In this document: in pieces, positions 1 to 7,413 of the stretch
Numbering within the stretch: the first letter of the stretch is position 1
Layout: each line of letters begins with the position of its first letter
Origin: Deltaproteobacteria bacterium
Lineage (GTDB): Bacteria > Desulfobacterota > DSM-4660 > Desulfatiglandales > B25-G16
Reading direction: 5' to 3'
DNA length: 13,857 bases
Assembly (NCBI GenBank): GCA_018400255.1
Contig: JAGYMO010000381.1
Coordinates: forward strand, 1 to 13,857
Translations under genes and position numbers: made by a program
Notes under the pieces: generated by a model
Seen by the model: the letters and a program-made list of their open reading frames with translations, nothing else
Told to the model about the DNA's origin: nothing
Database searches by the model: none

Positions 1-1453
1 CAGACCAGAAATCAACGAGGTATGTTGATATTTTTAATCCAAGCTCACTAAGATAAAGAATTGCCCATGCAATGGTATTCGAAAGAAACAGGGTAACGGA
101 AGAAAGCAAGCCGAGGGGCAATACCCACAATCCAATGATAGGAACAACTGTCAGATTGCCTAAGAGTGCTATAACTGAAACACGATTAAAATAATAGGAA
201 ACTATTGGTATTGTTACAATGGTAGCAGATACGGTTACTGCTATAAGCCCTGATCCATAGGATGAAACAAAGTTAAATCGTTTTCCCCTTGCAATCGGCT
301 CATCATTGTCTTTGATTTTGGATATCCATGAGAGTATTAGGGGTGCCAGGTATAGTATACCCGCGACGGTTATAAAGGATAGTTGAAATGATGCAGTGAA
401 TAGGGCGTTTCCGTTAAGAGATAAGACCACAATAGCTGCAAGTGAAAGGCTAGACCAGACATCCTTTTCCCTGTCTATAATTAAAGACCATAAAAATACC
501 ATTACCATTATCGTTGCCCTCTGGGCAGAAACATGAAAGCCGGTAATTAGACCATAGGCTATGACAGGAAAAAGTGTACCTGCAGCGGCAATTTTTTTTA
601 TATCCGCCATCAATGTCAAACGGTAGGAAAGGGATAGCAACCATTTTATAAGCTTAAAGGAGAACCATGCAACTAAACCAAGGTGAAGCCCGGAGACCGC
701 CATAATATGACCAATGCCGACACGATCAAAAGGTGTTCTTATCTCTTTGGTGATTTCCTGCCTTTCACCCAAAATAATGGCCCTGTATATAGCCCTTGAA
801 TAGGGTGGCAGGCGCTCATTAAAAAAATTCCGTATAGGCGCCCGTATCTTCTCAAGGGCACTTTCTATAGTGCCAAGATTTCCTTTTCCCATAGGCACGA
901 TATAGTTACCATTTCGTATGGTAGCCATAAAAGAGACGCCAAGATTCTCCATGTAGAATTTATAATCAAATCCTCCTGGATTATTAAAATTTTTAAGCTC
1001 CCTGAATATGGCGGGGAACCTTATCCTATCGCCTACTTTTAAATCACCCCTGTATTTGTATACCCTTAAGATTAGATTGGTTTTTATTACCCTGTATTCG
1101 TTGGAAAAAAATATTTTTTCACCATGCACAAATATTGTCGCTGTATTCCATCTTACGTTAGGTGGCCTGTAGACCGTTCCCTCAATAATTACCTCGTTTT
1201 TCATATCTACTTCCGGTGGTAATTTTGATAGAGTCGATTTATGATGAGCGGAATTAATTCCCAGAAGTAAAAATATTAAAAGGAATAAATAGTTACGAAA
1301 ACTGAAGGGGATTACAAAGATTGAGCCTGTGATTATTAGTATTATAATGGGTATGATGTAAAAGGGTAAATTAAATCTGGGAAGCAGATAATGATCGATG
1401 AGTATTCCGGTAACGACTCCAGCTAATGAAGGTAAAAGAAAGCGAGGTCCCAT
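1..1453 (-). CDS. comEC: ComEC/Rec2-family DNA uptake channel protein (N-terminal 484 residues; 3' end off window)
   Basis: Family role: inner-membrane channel that carries single-stranded DNA into the cytoplasm during natural transformation; ComEC homologues also occur in bacteria not known to be competent. The frame runs open from ATG 1453 to the window edge. Seen: two or three hydrophobic segments in residues 1-65; a soluble OB-like region at about 85-185 containing NPGGFDY (159-164 region), as in the DUF4131 part; then the Competence domain with the signature HIMAVSGLHLG at 249-259, the AQRATIM motif near 310-316, and a series of membrane helices to 484. Missing: the C-terminal metallo-beta-lactamase-like domain that most ComEC proteins carry should lie beyond the left edge; completeness cannot be judged here. 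An in-frame TAA directly precedes the ATG, so the start cannot lie further upstream, but no clear Shine-Dalgarno sequence is visible. It sits 163 bases downstream of murA on the same strand, in A+T-rich DNA without an obvious terminator. Confidence 0.93.
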   Translation of the reverse strand, partial: MGPRFLLPSLAGVVTGILIDHYLLPRFNLPFYIIPIIILIITGSIFVIPFSFRNYLFLLIFLLLGINSAHHKSTLSKLPPEVDMKNEVIIEGTVYRPPNVRWNTATIFVHGEKIFFSNEYRVIKTNLILRVYKYRGDLKVGDRIRFPAIFRELKNFNNPGGFDYKFYMENLGVSFMATIRNGNYIVPMGKGNLGTIESALEKIRAPIRNFFNERLPPYSRAIYRAIILGERQEITKEIRTPFDRVGIGHIMAVSGLHLGLVAWFSFKLIKWLLSLSYRLTLMADIKKIAAAGTLFPVIAYGLITGFHVSAQRATIMVMVFLWSLIIDREKDVWSSLSLAAIVVLSLNGNALFTASFQLSFITVAGILYLAPLILSWISKIKDNDEPIARGKRFNFVSSYGSGLIAVTVSATIVTIPIVSYYFNRVSVIALLGNLTVVPIIGLWVLPLGLLSSVTLFLSNTIAWAILYLSELGLKISTYLVDFWS

Positions 1454-1616
1454 AATTTACCATTGTGTATTTAATAATAGTTTTTGTTCAAGGACGTTGC
1501 GTTTGTGAAAGATTTGCTGTCATTTTGTTTTTTCTGTATCGTAATTTATGCAGATGTAAGTGAATCGCGTTGGTTAAAATTATTTAATGCAATTTTTTTA
1601 TCTTTACAAAAGGTCA

Positions 1617-2867
1617 TTATTTTTCTCTCCAAATATTTGACCCAAGGAGAGAAAGCTTTTTATCCAAGTCTTGATAGCCTCGATCGAGATGATAAACGCG
1701 TGAAATTTCAGTCCTGCCTTTTGCTGCAAGCCCTGCAAGTATAAGGGATGCGCTGGCCCTCAAATCTGTAGCCATGACCTGTGCACCAAATAACGTATCT
1801 TGGCCTCTAACCAGGGCCTGCCCTCCGTTAATTTCGATATCTGCGCCCATTCTCCTTAATTCACTGACATGCATGAATCTATTTTCAAATATTGTCTCCC
1901 TAATCATGCTCCATCCATCAGCGATGCACATCAATGCCATGAACTGCGCCTGCATATCGGTTGGAAACCCTGGATATTGAGTTGTTTTTATATCAATGCT
2001 TTTAATTTTGCCATTGGACTTTGCAACTATATCGTTACCACTTTTTTCTATCTCAATGCCACTATCACGAAGCTTTTTGATAACCGCTTCTATGTATTCA
2101 TCACCATAGCCTCTTAGCCTTACATGCCCATTAGTTATAGCCGCTGCAACTAAAAATGTTCCGGCTTCAACGCGATCCGGTATAATAGTGTATTCAACCG
2201 GGTCGAGCTCTTTGACGCCTGTAATCGTTATAATATCCGTACCGATGCCACTAACCTGGGCGCCCATTTTATTAAGCATATTTGCCAAATCAACAACCTC
2301 GGGCTCTTTTGCCGCATTGTGTAAAATAGTTGTGCCTTCAGCCTTAACTGCTGCCATCAATAAATTTTCCGTACCTGTGACGGTAGGTATATCAAAAAAG
2401 ATATCTGCTCCATGAAGCCTGCTTGACTTAGCAACTACATATCCATGCTCTAAGTCTATATCCGCACCCATAGCATGTAAACCTTTTAAATGCATGTCTA
2501 TTGGCCTTGCCCCTATTGCACAGCCACCGGGTAAAGATATTCTAGCCTTACCCAGTCTAGATAGGAGAGGTCCTAAAACCAGTATCGATGCCCTCATCGT
2601 CCTAACTAGGTTATATGGGGCGGTGTCATCTTTCAGGTTGTCCGAATTTACCCTGAGGCTTTCCCCATATTCCTCAAAGGAAACCCCTATGTCTGATAAA
2701 ATATTTTTGATAGTAGAAATATCTCGTAATTTTGGTATATTATTTAATGTATGCCACCCACCAGTTAAAAGACAGGCAGCAAGAGTTGGTAGGGCAGCAT
2801 TCTTGGCTCCACTGATTGTTACCTCCCCATTAAGTGGGATTCCTCCCTCGATTATTATTTTATCCAT
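1617..2867 (-). CDS. murA: UDP-N-acetylglucosamine 1-carboxyvinyltransferase (MurA)
   Basis: Catalyses the first committed step of peptidoglycan synthesis in the cytoplasm: transfer of enolpyruvate from phosphoenolpyruvate to UDP-GlcNAc. The 416-residue length matches the family (about 419). Seen: the N-terminal SGAKNAALPTLAA segment with Lys22; RTMRAS at 89-94; the loop PGGCAIGARPID with catalytic Cys116 and Arg121; the YPGFPTDMQAQ segment around 300 with the general-base Asp; and the C-terminal DRGYQDL segment near 395 that holds the mobile Arg. The Cys is retained, so this is the fosfomycin-sensitive form rather than a Cys-to-Asp variant; sensitivity itself is inference. The ATG start overlaps the end of prmC by 8 bases and a GAGGG sequence lies just upstream inside prmC, so translation is probably coupled. 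It is the last gene of the prfA-prmC-murA unit. Confidence 0.97.
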   Translation of the reverse strand: MDKIIIEGGIPLNGEVTISGAKNAALPTLAACLLTGGWHTLNNIPKLRDISTIKNILSDIGVSFEEYGESLRVNSDNLKDDTAPYNLVRTMRASILVLGPLLSRLGKARISLPGGCAIGARPIDMHLKGLHAMGADIDLEHGYVVAKSSRLHGADIFFDIPTVTGTENLLMAAVKAEGTTILHNAAKEPEVVDLANMLNKMGAQVSGIGTDIITITGVKELDPVEYTIIPDRVEAGTFLVAAAITNGHVRLRGYGDEYIEAVIKKLRDSGIEIEKSGNDIVAKSNGKIKSIDIKTTQYPGFPTDMQAQFMALMCIADGWSMIRETIFENRFMHVSELRRMGADIEINGGQALVRGQDTLFGAQVMATDLRASASLILAGLAAKGRTEISRVYHLDRGYQDLDKKLSLLGSNIWREK

Positions 2868-3750
2868 TGGCCCTCTTTGCCTTTATTGCCCTATATTTTT
2901 TTCCATAGTCCATGATTTTTTCAACGTAATCATAGGATGTCGATAACTTCACTAAAGATGTTGCCGTTTCAGCCTGGTCATTATCCATTTCCATCAAAAG
3001 CCATCCGCCGGGCCTCAGGTATCTCCAGCTTTCATTGATAATCCTCTCAATAAAATACATTCCATTTTCATGCCCATCAAGGGCAATCCTCGGCTCATAT
3101 TGGGATATTTCAGGTGAAAGATTTTGAATCATATCTGTGAGAATATAAGGAGGGTTGGATATAACTAAATCAAAGGTATTAGAAAAGGATTGAAATGGTT
3201 CCCAGAGATCCCCTCGAATAAATTTTATCTGGCTATCCACGTTATGGCGTTTGGCGTTTATTCTGGCTGTATCGATGGCCTCTGAGGAAATATCACTTGC
3301 CCATATGTCAGACAATGTAATCTCCTTTGCAAGGGATATGGCTATTACACCACAACCGGTGCATAGATCTAATATTTTAGGCGTTATTGCCTGCGGCAAT
3401 AAACTGTCTTGCCTTAGCTTGAGGGTCTCTTCGATAAGAATTTCAGTCTCTGGTCTTGGAATTAAAACCGATGGATTTACTAAGAAATCAAGAGACCAGA
3501 ATTCTCGGTGCCCAGTGATATATTGAAGTGGCTCTCTTTTTATGCGCCTTTTTATAAGTGCTCGAAAGCCGTTTAGCTCAAATTCAGCCAGTGGTCGGTC
3601 AAATTCGAGATAAAGGTCGACCCTGGTTTTTTTTAATTGATAGGCAAGTAATACCTCAGCAGAAAGTCTTGGGTTTTCGATATCTTTTTCTTTTAATAAG
3701 TCGAAGGCTACATTCAGGAGTTTTTGAATAGTCCACCTTTTTTCCATCAT
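2860..3750 (-). CDS. prmC: Peptide chain release factor N5-glutamine methyltransferase (PrmC/HemK)
   Basis: SAM-dependent methylase that modifies the glutamine of the GGQ motif in release factors, raising their peptide-release activity. Seen in 296 residues: a helical N-terminal substrate-recognition domain (about 1-85), the LIPRPETE segment at 96-103, SAM-binding motif I LDLCTGCGVIAISLA at 127-141, and the catalytic NPPY motif at 199-202 in the context DLVISNPPYI, which is diagnostic of N5-glutamine methylases. Motif I carries two cysteines where many homologues have Gly or Ser; the glycines needed for SAM binding remain. The gene follows prfA, its substrate gene, with an ATGA overlap of 4 bases. 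The start is a tandem ATGATG, so initiation could be at 3750 or one codon later. The tail overlaps murA by 8 bases. Confidence 0.96.
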   Translation of the reverse strand: MMEKRWTIQKLLNVAFDLLKEKDIENPRLSAEVLLAYQLKKTRVDLYLEFDRPLAEFELNGFRALIKRRIKREPLQYITGHREFWSLDFLVNPSVLIPRPETEILIEETLKLRQDSLLPQAITPKILDLCTGCGVIAISLAKEITLSDIWASDISSEAIDTARINAKRHNVDSQIKFIRGDLWEPFQSFSNTFDLVISNPPYILTDMIQNLSPEISQYEPRIALDGHENGMYFIERIINESWRYLRPGGWLLMEMDNDQAETATSLVKLSTSYDYVEKIMDYGKKYRAIKAKRANG

Positions 3751-4823
3751 GATAGTTTTGCAGCTTCCTCCTTCTTATTTTCTGCATTAAAGTAAGCCGC
3801 AATAGGGTCTAATAATAAATCTAATCTACCCTGTAATATATCATCAAGCCTGTAAAGTGTAAGGCCCATACGGTGGTCAGTCACTCTGCCCTGGGGAAAA
3901 TTGTAGGTCCTGATCCTTTCGCTTCTATCACCTGAGCCTACCATATTTTTTCGCTCTTTAGAGATTTCAGATTGCTGCTCTTCCGCTTTCAGATTTAGCA
4001 AACGAGAGCGCAAAACCTTCATACCCTTTGCCTTGTTTTTGTGCTGGGACTTTTCATCCTGACACGAGACAACCAATCCCGTAGGAATATGGGTAATTCT
4101 CACAGCAGAATCTGTGGTATTAACACTTTGTCCCCCTGGACCTGAGGATCTATATACATCTATTCTAAGTTCCGAGGGATCAATGGATAGTTCAACCTCT
4201 TCGGCCTCCGGCAATACCGCCACAGTAACTGCAGATGTATGTATTCTTCCCTGGGCCTCAGTTTCCGGCACTCTCTGCACCCTATGAACCCCGCTTTCAT
4301 ACTTTAATCCGCTGTATACCCTATCACCGGTTATTGAGGCAATTACCTCCTTAAAGCCGCCTAAGCCCGTATGATTCTGGCTTATTATATCTACCTTCCA
4401 TTTTTTTTGCTCTGCATAATAGGCGTACATTCTAAAAAGGTCAGCCACAAACAAGGCTGCTTCTTCCCCACCTGTTCCCGCCCTTATTTCAAGTATAACG
4501 TTTTTTCCATCCCTTGGGTCTTTAGGGGAGAGTAAGATTCCCATTTCGGTTTCAAGTGCATTTAATTCACTCTTCAATATATTTATTTCTGAATGAGCTA
4601 ATTCCCTTATCTCTGTATCCGAATCATTAAGGAGGCTTTTGGCATCCTCAATCTTATGTTTTACCTCCTTGAATTTTCTGAATATACCTACTATAGGCTT
4701 AAGGTTAGAATGTTCTTTTGCATATTTTTGATAAAGATCCTTATCTTTTATAATTTCAGGCTTGCTCAACTCCAGTTCAAGGTCATTGAGCCTATTTTCT
4801 GCTTCTTCAATTTTCCTAAGCAT
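3747..4823 (-). CDS. prfA: Peptide chain release factor 1 (RF1)
   Basis: Recognises UAA and UAG stop codons in the ribosomal A site and triggers peptide release. From ATG 4823 it has 358 residues (E. coli RF1 has 360). Seen: a helical N-terminal domain 1-100, the codon-reading P-E-T tripeptide at 186-188 followed by GRIHTSAVTVAVLPEAEE (RF1-type, unlike the SPF motif of RF2), and the catalytic GGQ at 230-232 within SSGPGGQSVNTTDSAVRITH. Gln232 is the expected target of the adjacent PrmC. Start choice: an in-frame TTG at 4856 would add 11 residues, but RF1 proteins normally begin with a sequence like MLRKIEEAENRL, which is what ATG 4823 gives. An AGAGG lies 11 bases before this ATG, and the TTG falls inside a candidate promoter. 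Confidence 0.96.
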   Translation of the reverse strand: MLRKIEEAENRLNDLELELSKPEIIKDKDLYQKYAKEHSNLKPIVGIFRKFKEVKHKIEDAKSLLNDSDTEIRELAHSEINILKSELNALETEMGILLSPKDPRDGKNVILEIRAGTGGEEAALFVADLFRMYAYYAEQKKWKVDIISQNHTGLGGFKEVIASITGDRVYSGLKYESGVHRVQRVPETEAQGRIHTSAVTVAVLPEAEEVELSIDPSELRIDVYRSSGPGGQSVNTTDSAVRITHIPTGLVVSCQDEKSQHKNKAKGMKVLRSRLLNLKAEEQQSEISKERKNMVGSGDRSERIRTYNFPQGRVTDHRMGLTLYRLDDILQGRLDLLLDPIAAYFNAENKKEEAAKLS

Positions 4824-5154
4824 TGTTTTTTTAGCCTCTTTTTCTATAAGCCACAAATTTAACTATATCAAAAGAAAACACTCCGGTTGACGAGTTAAGA
4901 TCAAACCGCTATTCTTTTGCTAACTCTTTGAGTGACTTTGATAAATACGTTTGTATTTTGAGTTTTAAATTTCCCCTTTATGGTATTAAATCATTTGGAA
5001 GCATTTGCTTGAAAACTTTAGGACAAATTCCGATATGGGGGCTTAGCGATAAGGTGGTCTATTGGTTTAAAATTAAGTTTGGAGGTTTATACACACTATC
5101 AAAAATCCAAAAGGACAAACTTTTTAAGTATAGTAAAAATAAACTGTCGTTAGT
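4824..5154. other. 331-base spacer between rpmE and prfA; no supported gene
   Basis: All three minus-strand frames are interrupted by several stops, so no gene co-oriented with its neighbours survives here. In the deltaproteobacterial order I know, a DUF1385 gene normally sits between rpmE and prfA; I see none of it. One plus-strand frame is open across the whole spacer (4850 to 5263, first usable start TTG 4928), but it runs antisense into the end of rpmE, has no recognisable motif and no clear ribosome binding site, so I do not call it a gene. The left end holds the candidate prfA promoter and the right end an A+T-rich hairpin. Confidence 0.6.
4843..4871 (-). promoter_or_regulatory. Candidate sigma70 promoter for prfA-prmC-murA
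   Basis: On the minus strand TTGATA (4871-4866) is separated by exactly 17 bases from TATAGA (4848-4843), 5/6 and 4/6 matches to the consensus. Transcription would begin near 4836, about 13 bases before the prfA ATG, giving a very short leader that keeps only part of the AGAGG Shine-Dalgarno sequence; this weakens the call. It would give the prfA group a promoter separate from rho-rpmE. Confidence 0.3.
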
Positions 5155-5160
5155 TTATTT
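5137..5160 (-). terminator. A+T-rich hairpin overlapping the rpmE stop codon (weak terminator candidate)
   Basis: AAATAAACT (minus strand 5160-5152) and AGTTTATTT (5145-5137) form a perfect 9-bp inverted repeat with a 6-base loop. It includes the rpmE TAA, and five T residues run through the end of the 3' arm and just past it. Position and T-run fit a terminator, but the stem has only one G-C pair, so its strength is doubtful. Confidence 0.3.
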
Positions 5161-5379
5161 ATTTGGTTTTTTACCATACTCTACGTTTTGGTATTTACGC
5201 TTAAATCGTTCGACTCGACCTCTTGTATCTACAATTTTTTGTTGCCTGGTGTATAATGGGTGACACTGAGAACATATCTCGACTTTGATTTCTTTTGCCG
5301 TTGAATAGGTCTCGAATTCATTCCCGCAGGCGCAATGTACAACTGTTTTCTGAAATGGTGGATGGATACCCTTCTTCAT
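5155..5379 (-). CDS. rpmE: 50S ribosomal protein L31 (zinc-binding form)
   Basis: Small protein bridging the large and small ribosomal subunits near the central protuberance. The 74 residues start MKKGIHPPF, as in typical L31. Cys16, Cys18, Cys36 and Cys39 (CAC ... CSQC) form the four-cysteine zinc site of the C+ form. HPLYTRQQKIVDTRGRVERF is the conserved core. This form is the one replaced by a cysteine-free paralogue under zinc starvation in some bacteria; no paralogue is visible in the window. A GGAG lies 9 bases before the ATG, and a good sigma70 promoter candidate lies 45-73 bases upstream. It follows rho by 184 bases on the same strand. Confidence 0.97.
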   Translation of the reverse strand: MKKGIHPPFQKTVVHCACGNEFETYSTAKEIKVEICSQCHPLYTRQQKIVDTRGRVERFKRKYQNVEYGKKPNK

Positions 5380-5423
5380 ATTCCATATCTCCGATTATTA
5401 AATATTAAAAAGTAACACCTAAT

Positions 5424-5452
5424 AATATATACAAAAGCATTACAATTTACAA
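5424..5452 (-). promoter_or_regulatory. Candidate sigma70 promoter of rpmE
   Basis: Minus strand TTGTAA (5452-5447), a 17-base spacer, then TATATT (5429-5424). Both hexamers are close to consensus. The predicted transcript starts near 5417, giving a leader of about 38 nt that contains the GGAG before the rpmE ATG. No clear terminator separates rho from rpmE, so read-through from rho is also possible. Confidence 0.5.
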
Positions 5453-5563
5453 TATGGTAAAAACTTTTATTTTTATTTTTAGATGAATTTTTGAAAAAAT
5501 GAAATGTAAAAATAACATATTTTTTTGTGACCACGTTTTTTTAGCTTACTAAAGTCAAGCCTA

Positions 5564-6811
5564 TTATTGATTCATTGATGCGAGAAATTCTTTATTGTTT
5601 TTTGTACCCCTCATTTTTTCCAATAGAAATTCCATGCTATCAACCGTTGTCAACGGCGCAAGGAGTTTTCGCAATATCCATATACGATTTAAGTCTGCAG
5701 AATCAATTAAAAGCTCCTCTTTTCTTGTTCCTGATCGATTAATGTCGAAGGCGGGAAAAATTCTTCTGTCACTTAATTTTCTATCCAGGTTTACCTCCAT
5801 ATTACCGGTTCCCTTAAATTCCTCAAATATTAGCTCGTCCATTCTGCTGCCTGTATCAATTAAGGCAGTTGCTATTATAGTAAGACTACCTCCCTCCTCA
5901 AGGTTCCTCGCAGCCCCAAAAAATCTCTTCGGTCTATGCAGGGCGTTTGAATCAACACCTCCGGATAGAATTTTTCCGCTTGGTGGTACCACAGTGTTAT
6001 AGGCCCTGGCCAATCGAGTAATACTATCTAATAAAATAAAGACATCTTTTTTATGCTCAACAAGCCTTTTTGCCTTTTCCAAAACCATTTCAGCAACCTG
6101 CACATGTCTTTGTGGCGGTTCATCGAAGGTTGAACTGATGACCTCAGCCTCTACAGATCGAGCCATATCAGTCACTTCCTCGGGCCTCTCATCGATCAAA
6201 AGAACTATTTTATATATGTCCGGGTGGTTTTTAGTCACTGCATTTGCTATATCTTTCAGGAGCATTGTTTTACCAGTTCTAGGCGGAGACACTATCAATC
6301 CTCTCTGTCCTTTACCTATGGGGTTCATCAAATCCATGATTCTTGTTGAAAAATTGTCTGGGTCTGCTTCCAGCTTGATTCTCTCTGTAGGGTAAAGGGG
6401 CGTCATATTATCAAATAATATTTTATCAGCTGCCACCTGCAGATCATCATAGTTAATGCTCTCTACCTTTAATAATGCAAAATACCTTTCCCCCTCTTTT
6501 GGTGGTCTTATCTGGCCGGTTACCGTATCCCCTGTCTTTAGGTTGAATCTCTTGATCTGTGATGGGGATATATACATATCGTCAGGGCCTGGGAGATAGT
6601 TAGAATCTGGAGATCTTAAAAAACCAAATCCATCCGGCAATGTCTCCAATACTCCTCCCCCGTATATTACACCGTTTTGTTCTGTTTGTGTCTTTAAGAT
6701 GCTAAAGATGAGGTCTTGTTTCCGCATGCCGCTAGCCCCTGTTAACCCGATTGATTTTGCGAGGTTAATTAATTCACTAATATTATTTTTTTTAAGTTCT
6801 GATAGATTCAT
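5564..6811 (-). CDS. rho: Transcription termination factor Rho
   Basis: Hexameric RNA-dependent ATPase that terminates transcription of untranslated RNA. The 415 residues compare with 419 in E. coli. Seen in order: the N-terminal helical domain (MNLSELKKNNISELINLAKS), the cold-shock-like RNA-binding domain with LPDGFGFLRSPDSNYLPGPDDMY at about 58-80, Walker A SPPRTGKTMLL at 175-185, the catalytic Glu region LIDERPEEV at 205-213, Walker B VFILLDSITRLARAYN at 257-272, the Q-loop region GGVDSNALHRPKRFFGAARN at 284-303, and the EFKGTGNMEV R-loop segment at 331-340. There is no long insertion of the kind seen in Actinobacteria or Bacteroidetes. The ATG at 6811 has AGAGG 11 bases upstream. A strong promoter candidate about 230 bases upstream implies a long leader, as in E. 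coli where rho regulates itself by attenuation; self-regulation here is inference. Confidence 0.98.
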   Translation of the reverse strand: MNLSELKKNNISELINLAKSIGLTGASGMRKQDLIFSILKTQTEQNGVIYGGGVLETLPDGFGFLRSPDSNYLPGPDDMYISPSQIKRFNLKTGDTVTGQIRPPKEGERYFALLKVESINYDDLQVAADKILFDNMTPLYPTERIKLEADPDNFSTRIMDLMNPIGKGQRGLIVSPPRTGKTMLLKDIANAVTKNHPDIYKIVLLIDERPEEVTDMARSVEAEVISSTFDEPPQRHVQVAEMVLEKAKRLVEHKKDVFILLDSITRLARAYNTVVPPSGKILSGGVDSNALHRPKRFFGAARNLEEGGSLTIIATALIDTGSRMDELIFEEFKGTGNMEVNLDRKLSDRRIFPAFDINRSGTRKEELLIDSADLNRIWILRKLLAPLTTVDSMEFLLEKMRGTKNNKEFLASMNQ

Positions 6812-7041
6812 ATCTTAGAGTACCTCTGTAAATGTCAATATATTTCGATTTGTGTGCGTTATTTAAATAGTAAGGGAAAATAGTGGTAAATATCCTATAT
6901 AAGCCAAGCTAAAATATTTTGATAGTATTTCATTTCCTGGAAAGTATTATTAAATGGTGATCCTTCAATGATTTTGGATGATAAAAAGAAAAATAAAACT
7001 TTTTCGAGGAATGAGTCTCCGTGGATTTATTAAGCAATCAT

Positions 7042-7070
7042 ATATTAAATCTCAAATAGCGTTCTGTCAA
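7042..7070 (-). promoter_or_regulatory. Near-consensus sigma70 promoter upstream of rho
   Basis: Minus strand TTGACA (7070-7065, perfect -35) is followed by 17 bases and TAATAT (7047-7042, 4/6 match to TATAAT and A+T only). This is the best promoter match in the window. Expected start is near 7035, leaving a 5' leader of about 224 nt before the rho ATG. Confidence 0.6.
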
Positions 7071-7269
7071 GGGTTTTTATAACATAATTAATGTAAGGCT
7101 ATATGTTGATAATTTTTTGTCCTCAGGTTTTCTATGCATACTCTGACTCGCAAGCTCCTTTTGGAAATTACCGCTTATTTTGATAGTTTTTTAGTCTTTT
7201 TGTCTTTTAATCATTCAAAATTGTAATAATTATGGCCTATTCACGGCTATAAAAACCATATTTTTTGAG

Positions 7270-7347
7270 TGCCTTTAATTAGTTAGCTTCGGCAAAAATA
7301 ACCATTAGCCAGCTTGGGTATCTAAAGTTGTATGCTATTTAAAGGCA
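7270..7347. repeat. 78-base element bounded by a perfect 9-bp inverted repeat
   Basis: TGCCTTTAA at 7270-7278 and TTAAAGGCA at 7339-7347 are perfect inverted repeats around 60 bases. Inside, AGCT-TC-GGC and GCC-AGCT can pair as a second stem with a two-base bulge. The nested arrangement suggests a folded RNA or DNA element, but neither strand has a following T-run, and it does not fit a tRNA (no T-arm). Function unknown; it could be chance in A+T-rich DNA. Confidence 0.35.
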
Positions 7348-7413
7348 TCTATTTAATACAATGTGAAAATTGCAATAGTGCCAGTGAAGGTTAATAATTT
7401 CCCTGATTCGTAT

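Larger units (their letters stand above)
6812..7413. other. 602-base intergenic region: rho leader, promoter and rluD downstream DNA
   Basis: The longest gene-free stretch here. From right to left on the minus strand: 7413-7348 follows the rluD stop with no T-run terminator; 7347-7270 is bounded by a 9-bp inverted repeat; 7269-7071 is A+T-rich with no supported feature; 7070-7042 is the rho promoter; 7035-6812 is the presumed rho leader. The leader contains one very short frame (11 codons beginning MKYYQN) with no properly spaced ribosome binding site, so I do not call a leader peptide. No convincing protein-coding gene is present in any frame. Confidence 0.6.

Noticed and set aside
450..644. 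64-codon minus-strand frame beginning MVAIPFLPF
   Set aside because: It lies within comEC in another frame of the same strand; the comEC frame is continuous through it with family motifs on both sides.
1484..1744. 86-codon plus-strand frame across the murA-comEC gap
   Set aside because: Half of it is antisense to the murA 3' end, there is no ribosome binding site, and the remainder is ordinary A+T-rich spacer.
2494..2946. 150-codon plus-strand open frame opposite murA and the end of prmC
   Set aside because: It is entirely antisense to two confidently identified genes, has no motif and no ribosome binding site, and its amino-acid pattern is that of a reverse-frame shadow.
4824..4856. TTG start of prfA adding 11 residues
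   Set aside because: The extension does not resemble RF1 N-termini, and the ATG at 4823 gives the family-typical start with an AGAGG upstream.
6835..6990. Leader peptide (11 codons, MKYYQN...) in the rho leader
   Set aside because: The purine-rich AGGAA directly abuts the ATG with no spacing, so it could not act as a ribosome binding site, and the peptide has no regulatory codon run.
7225..7266. Plus-strand terminator-like hairpin TATGG...CCATA followed by six T
   Set aside because: The stem is only 5 bp around a 20-base loop and there is no plus-strand gene to terminate.
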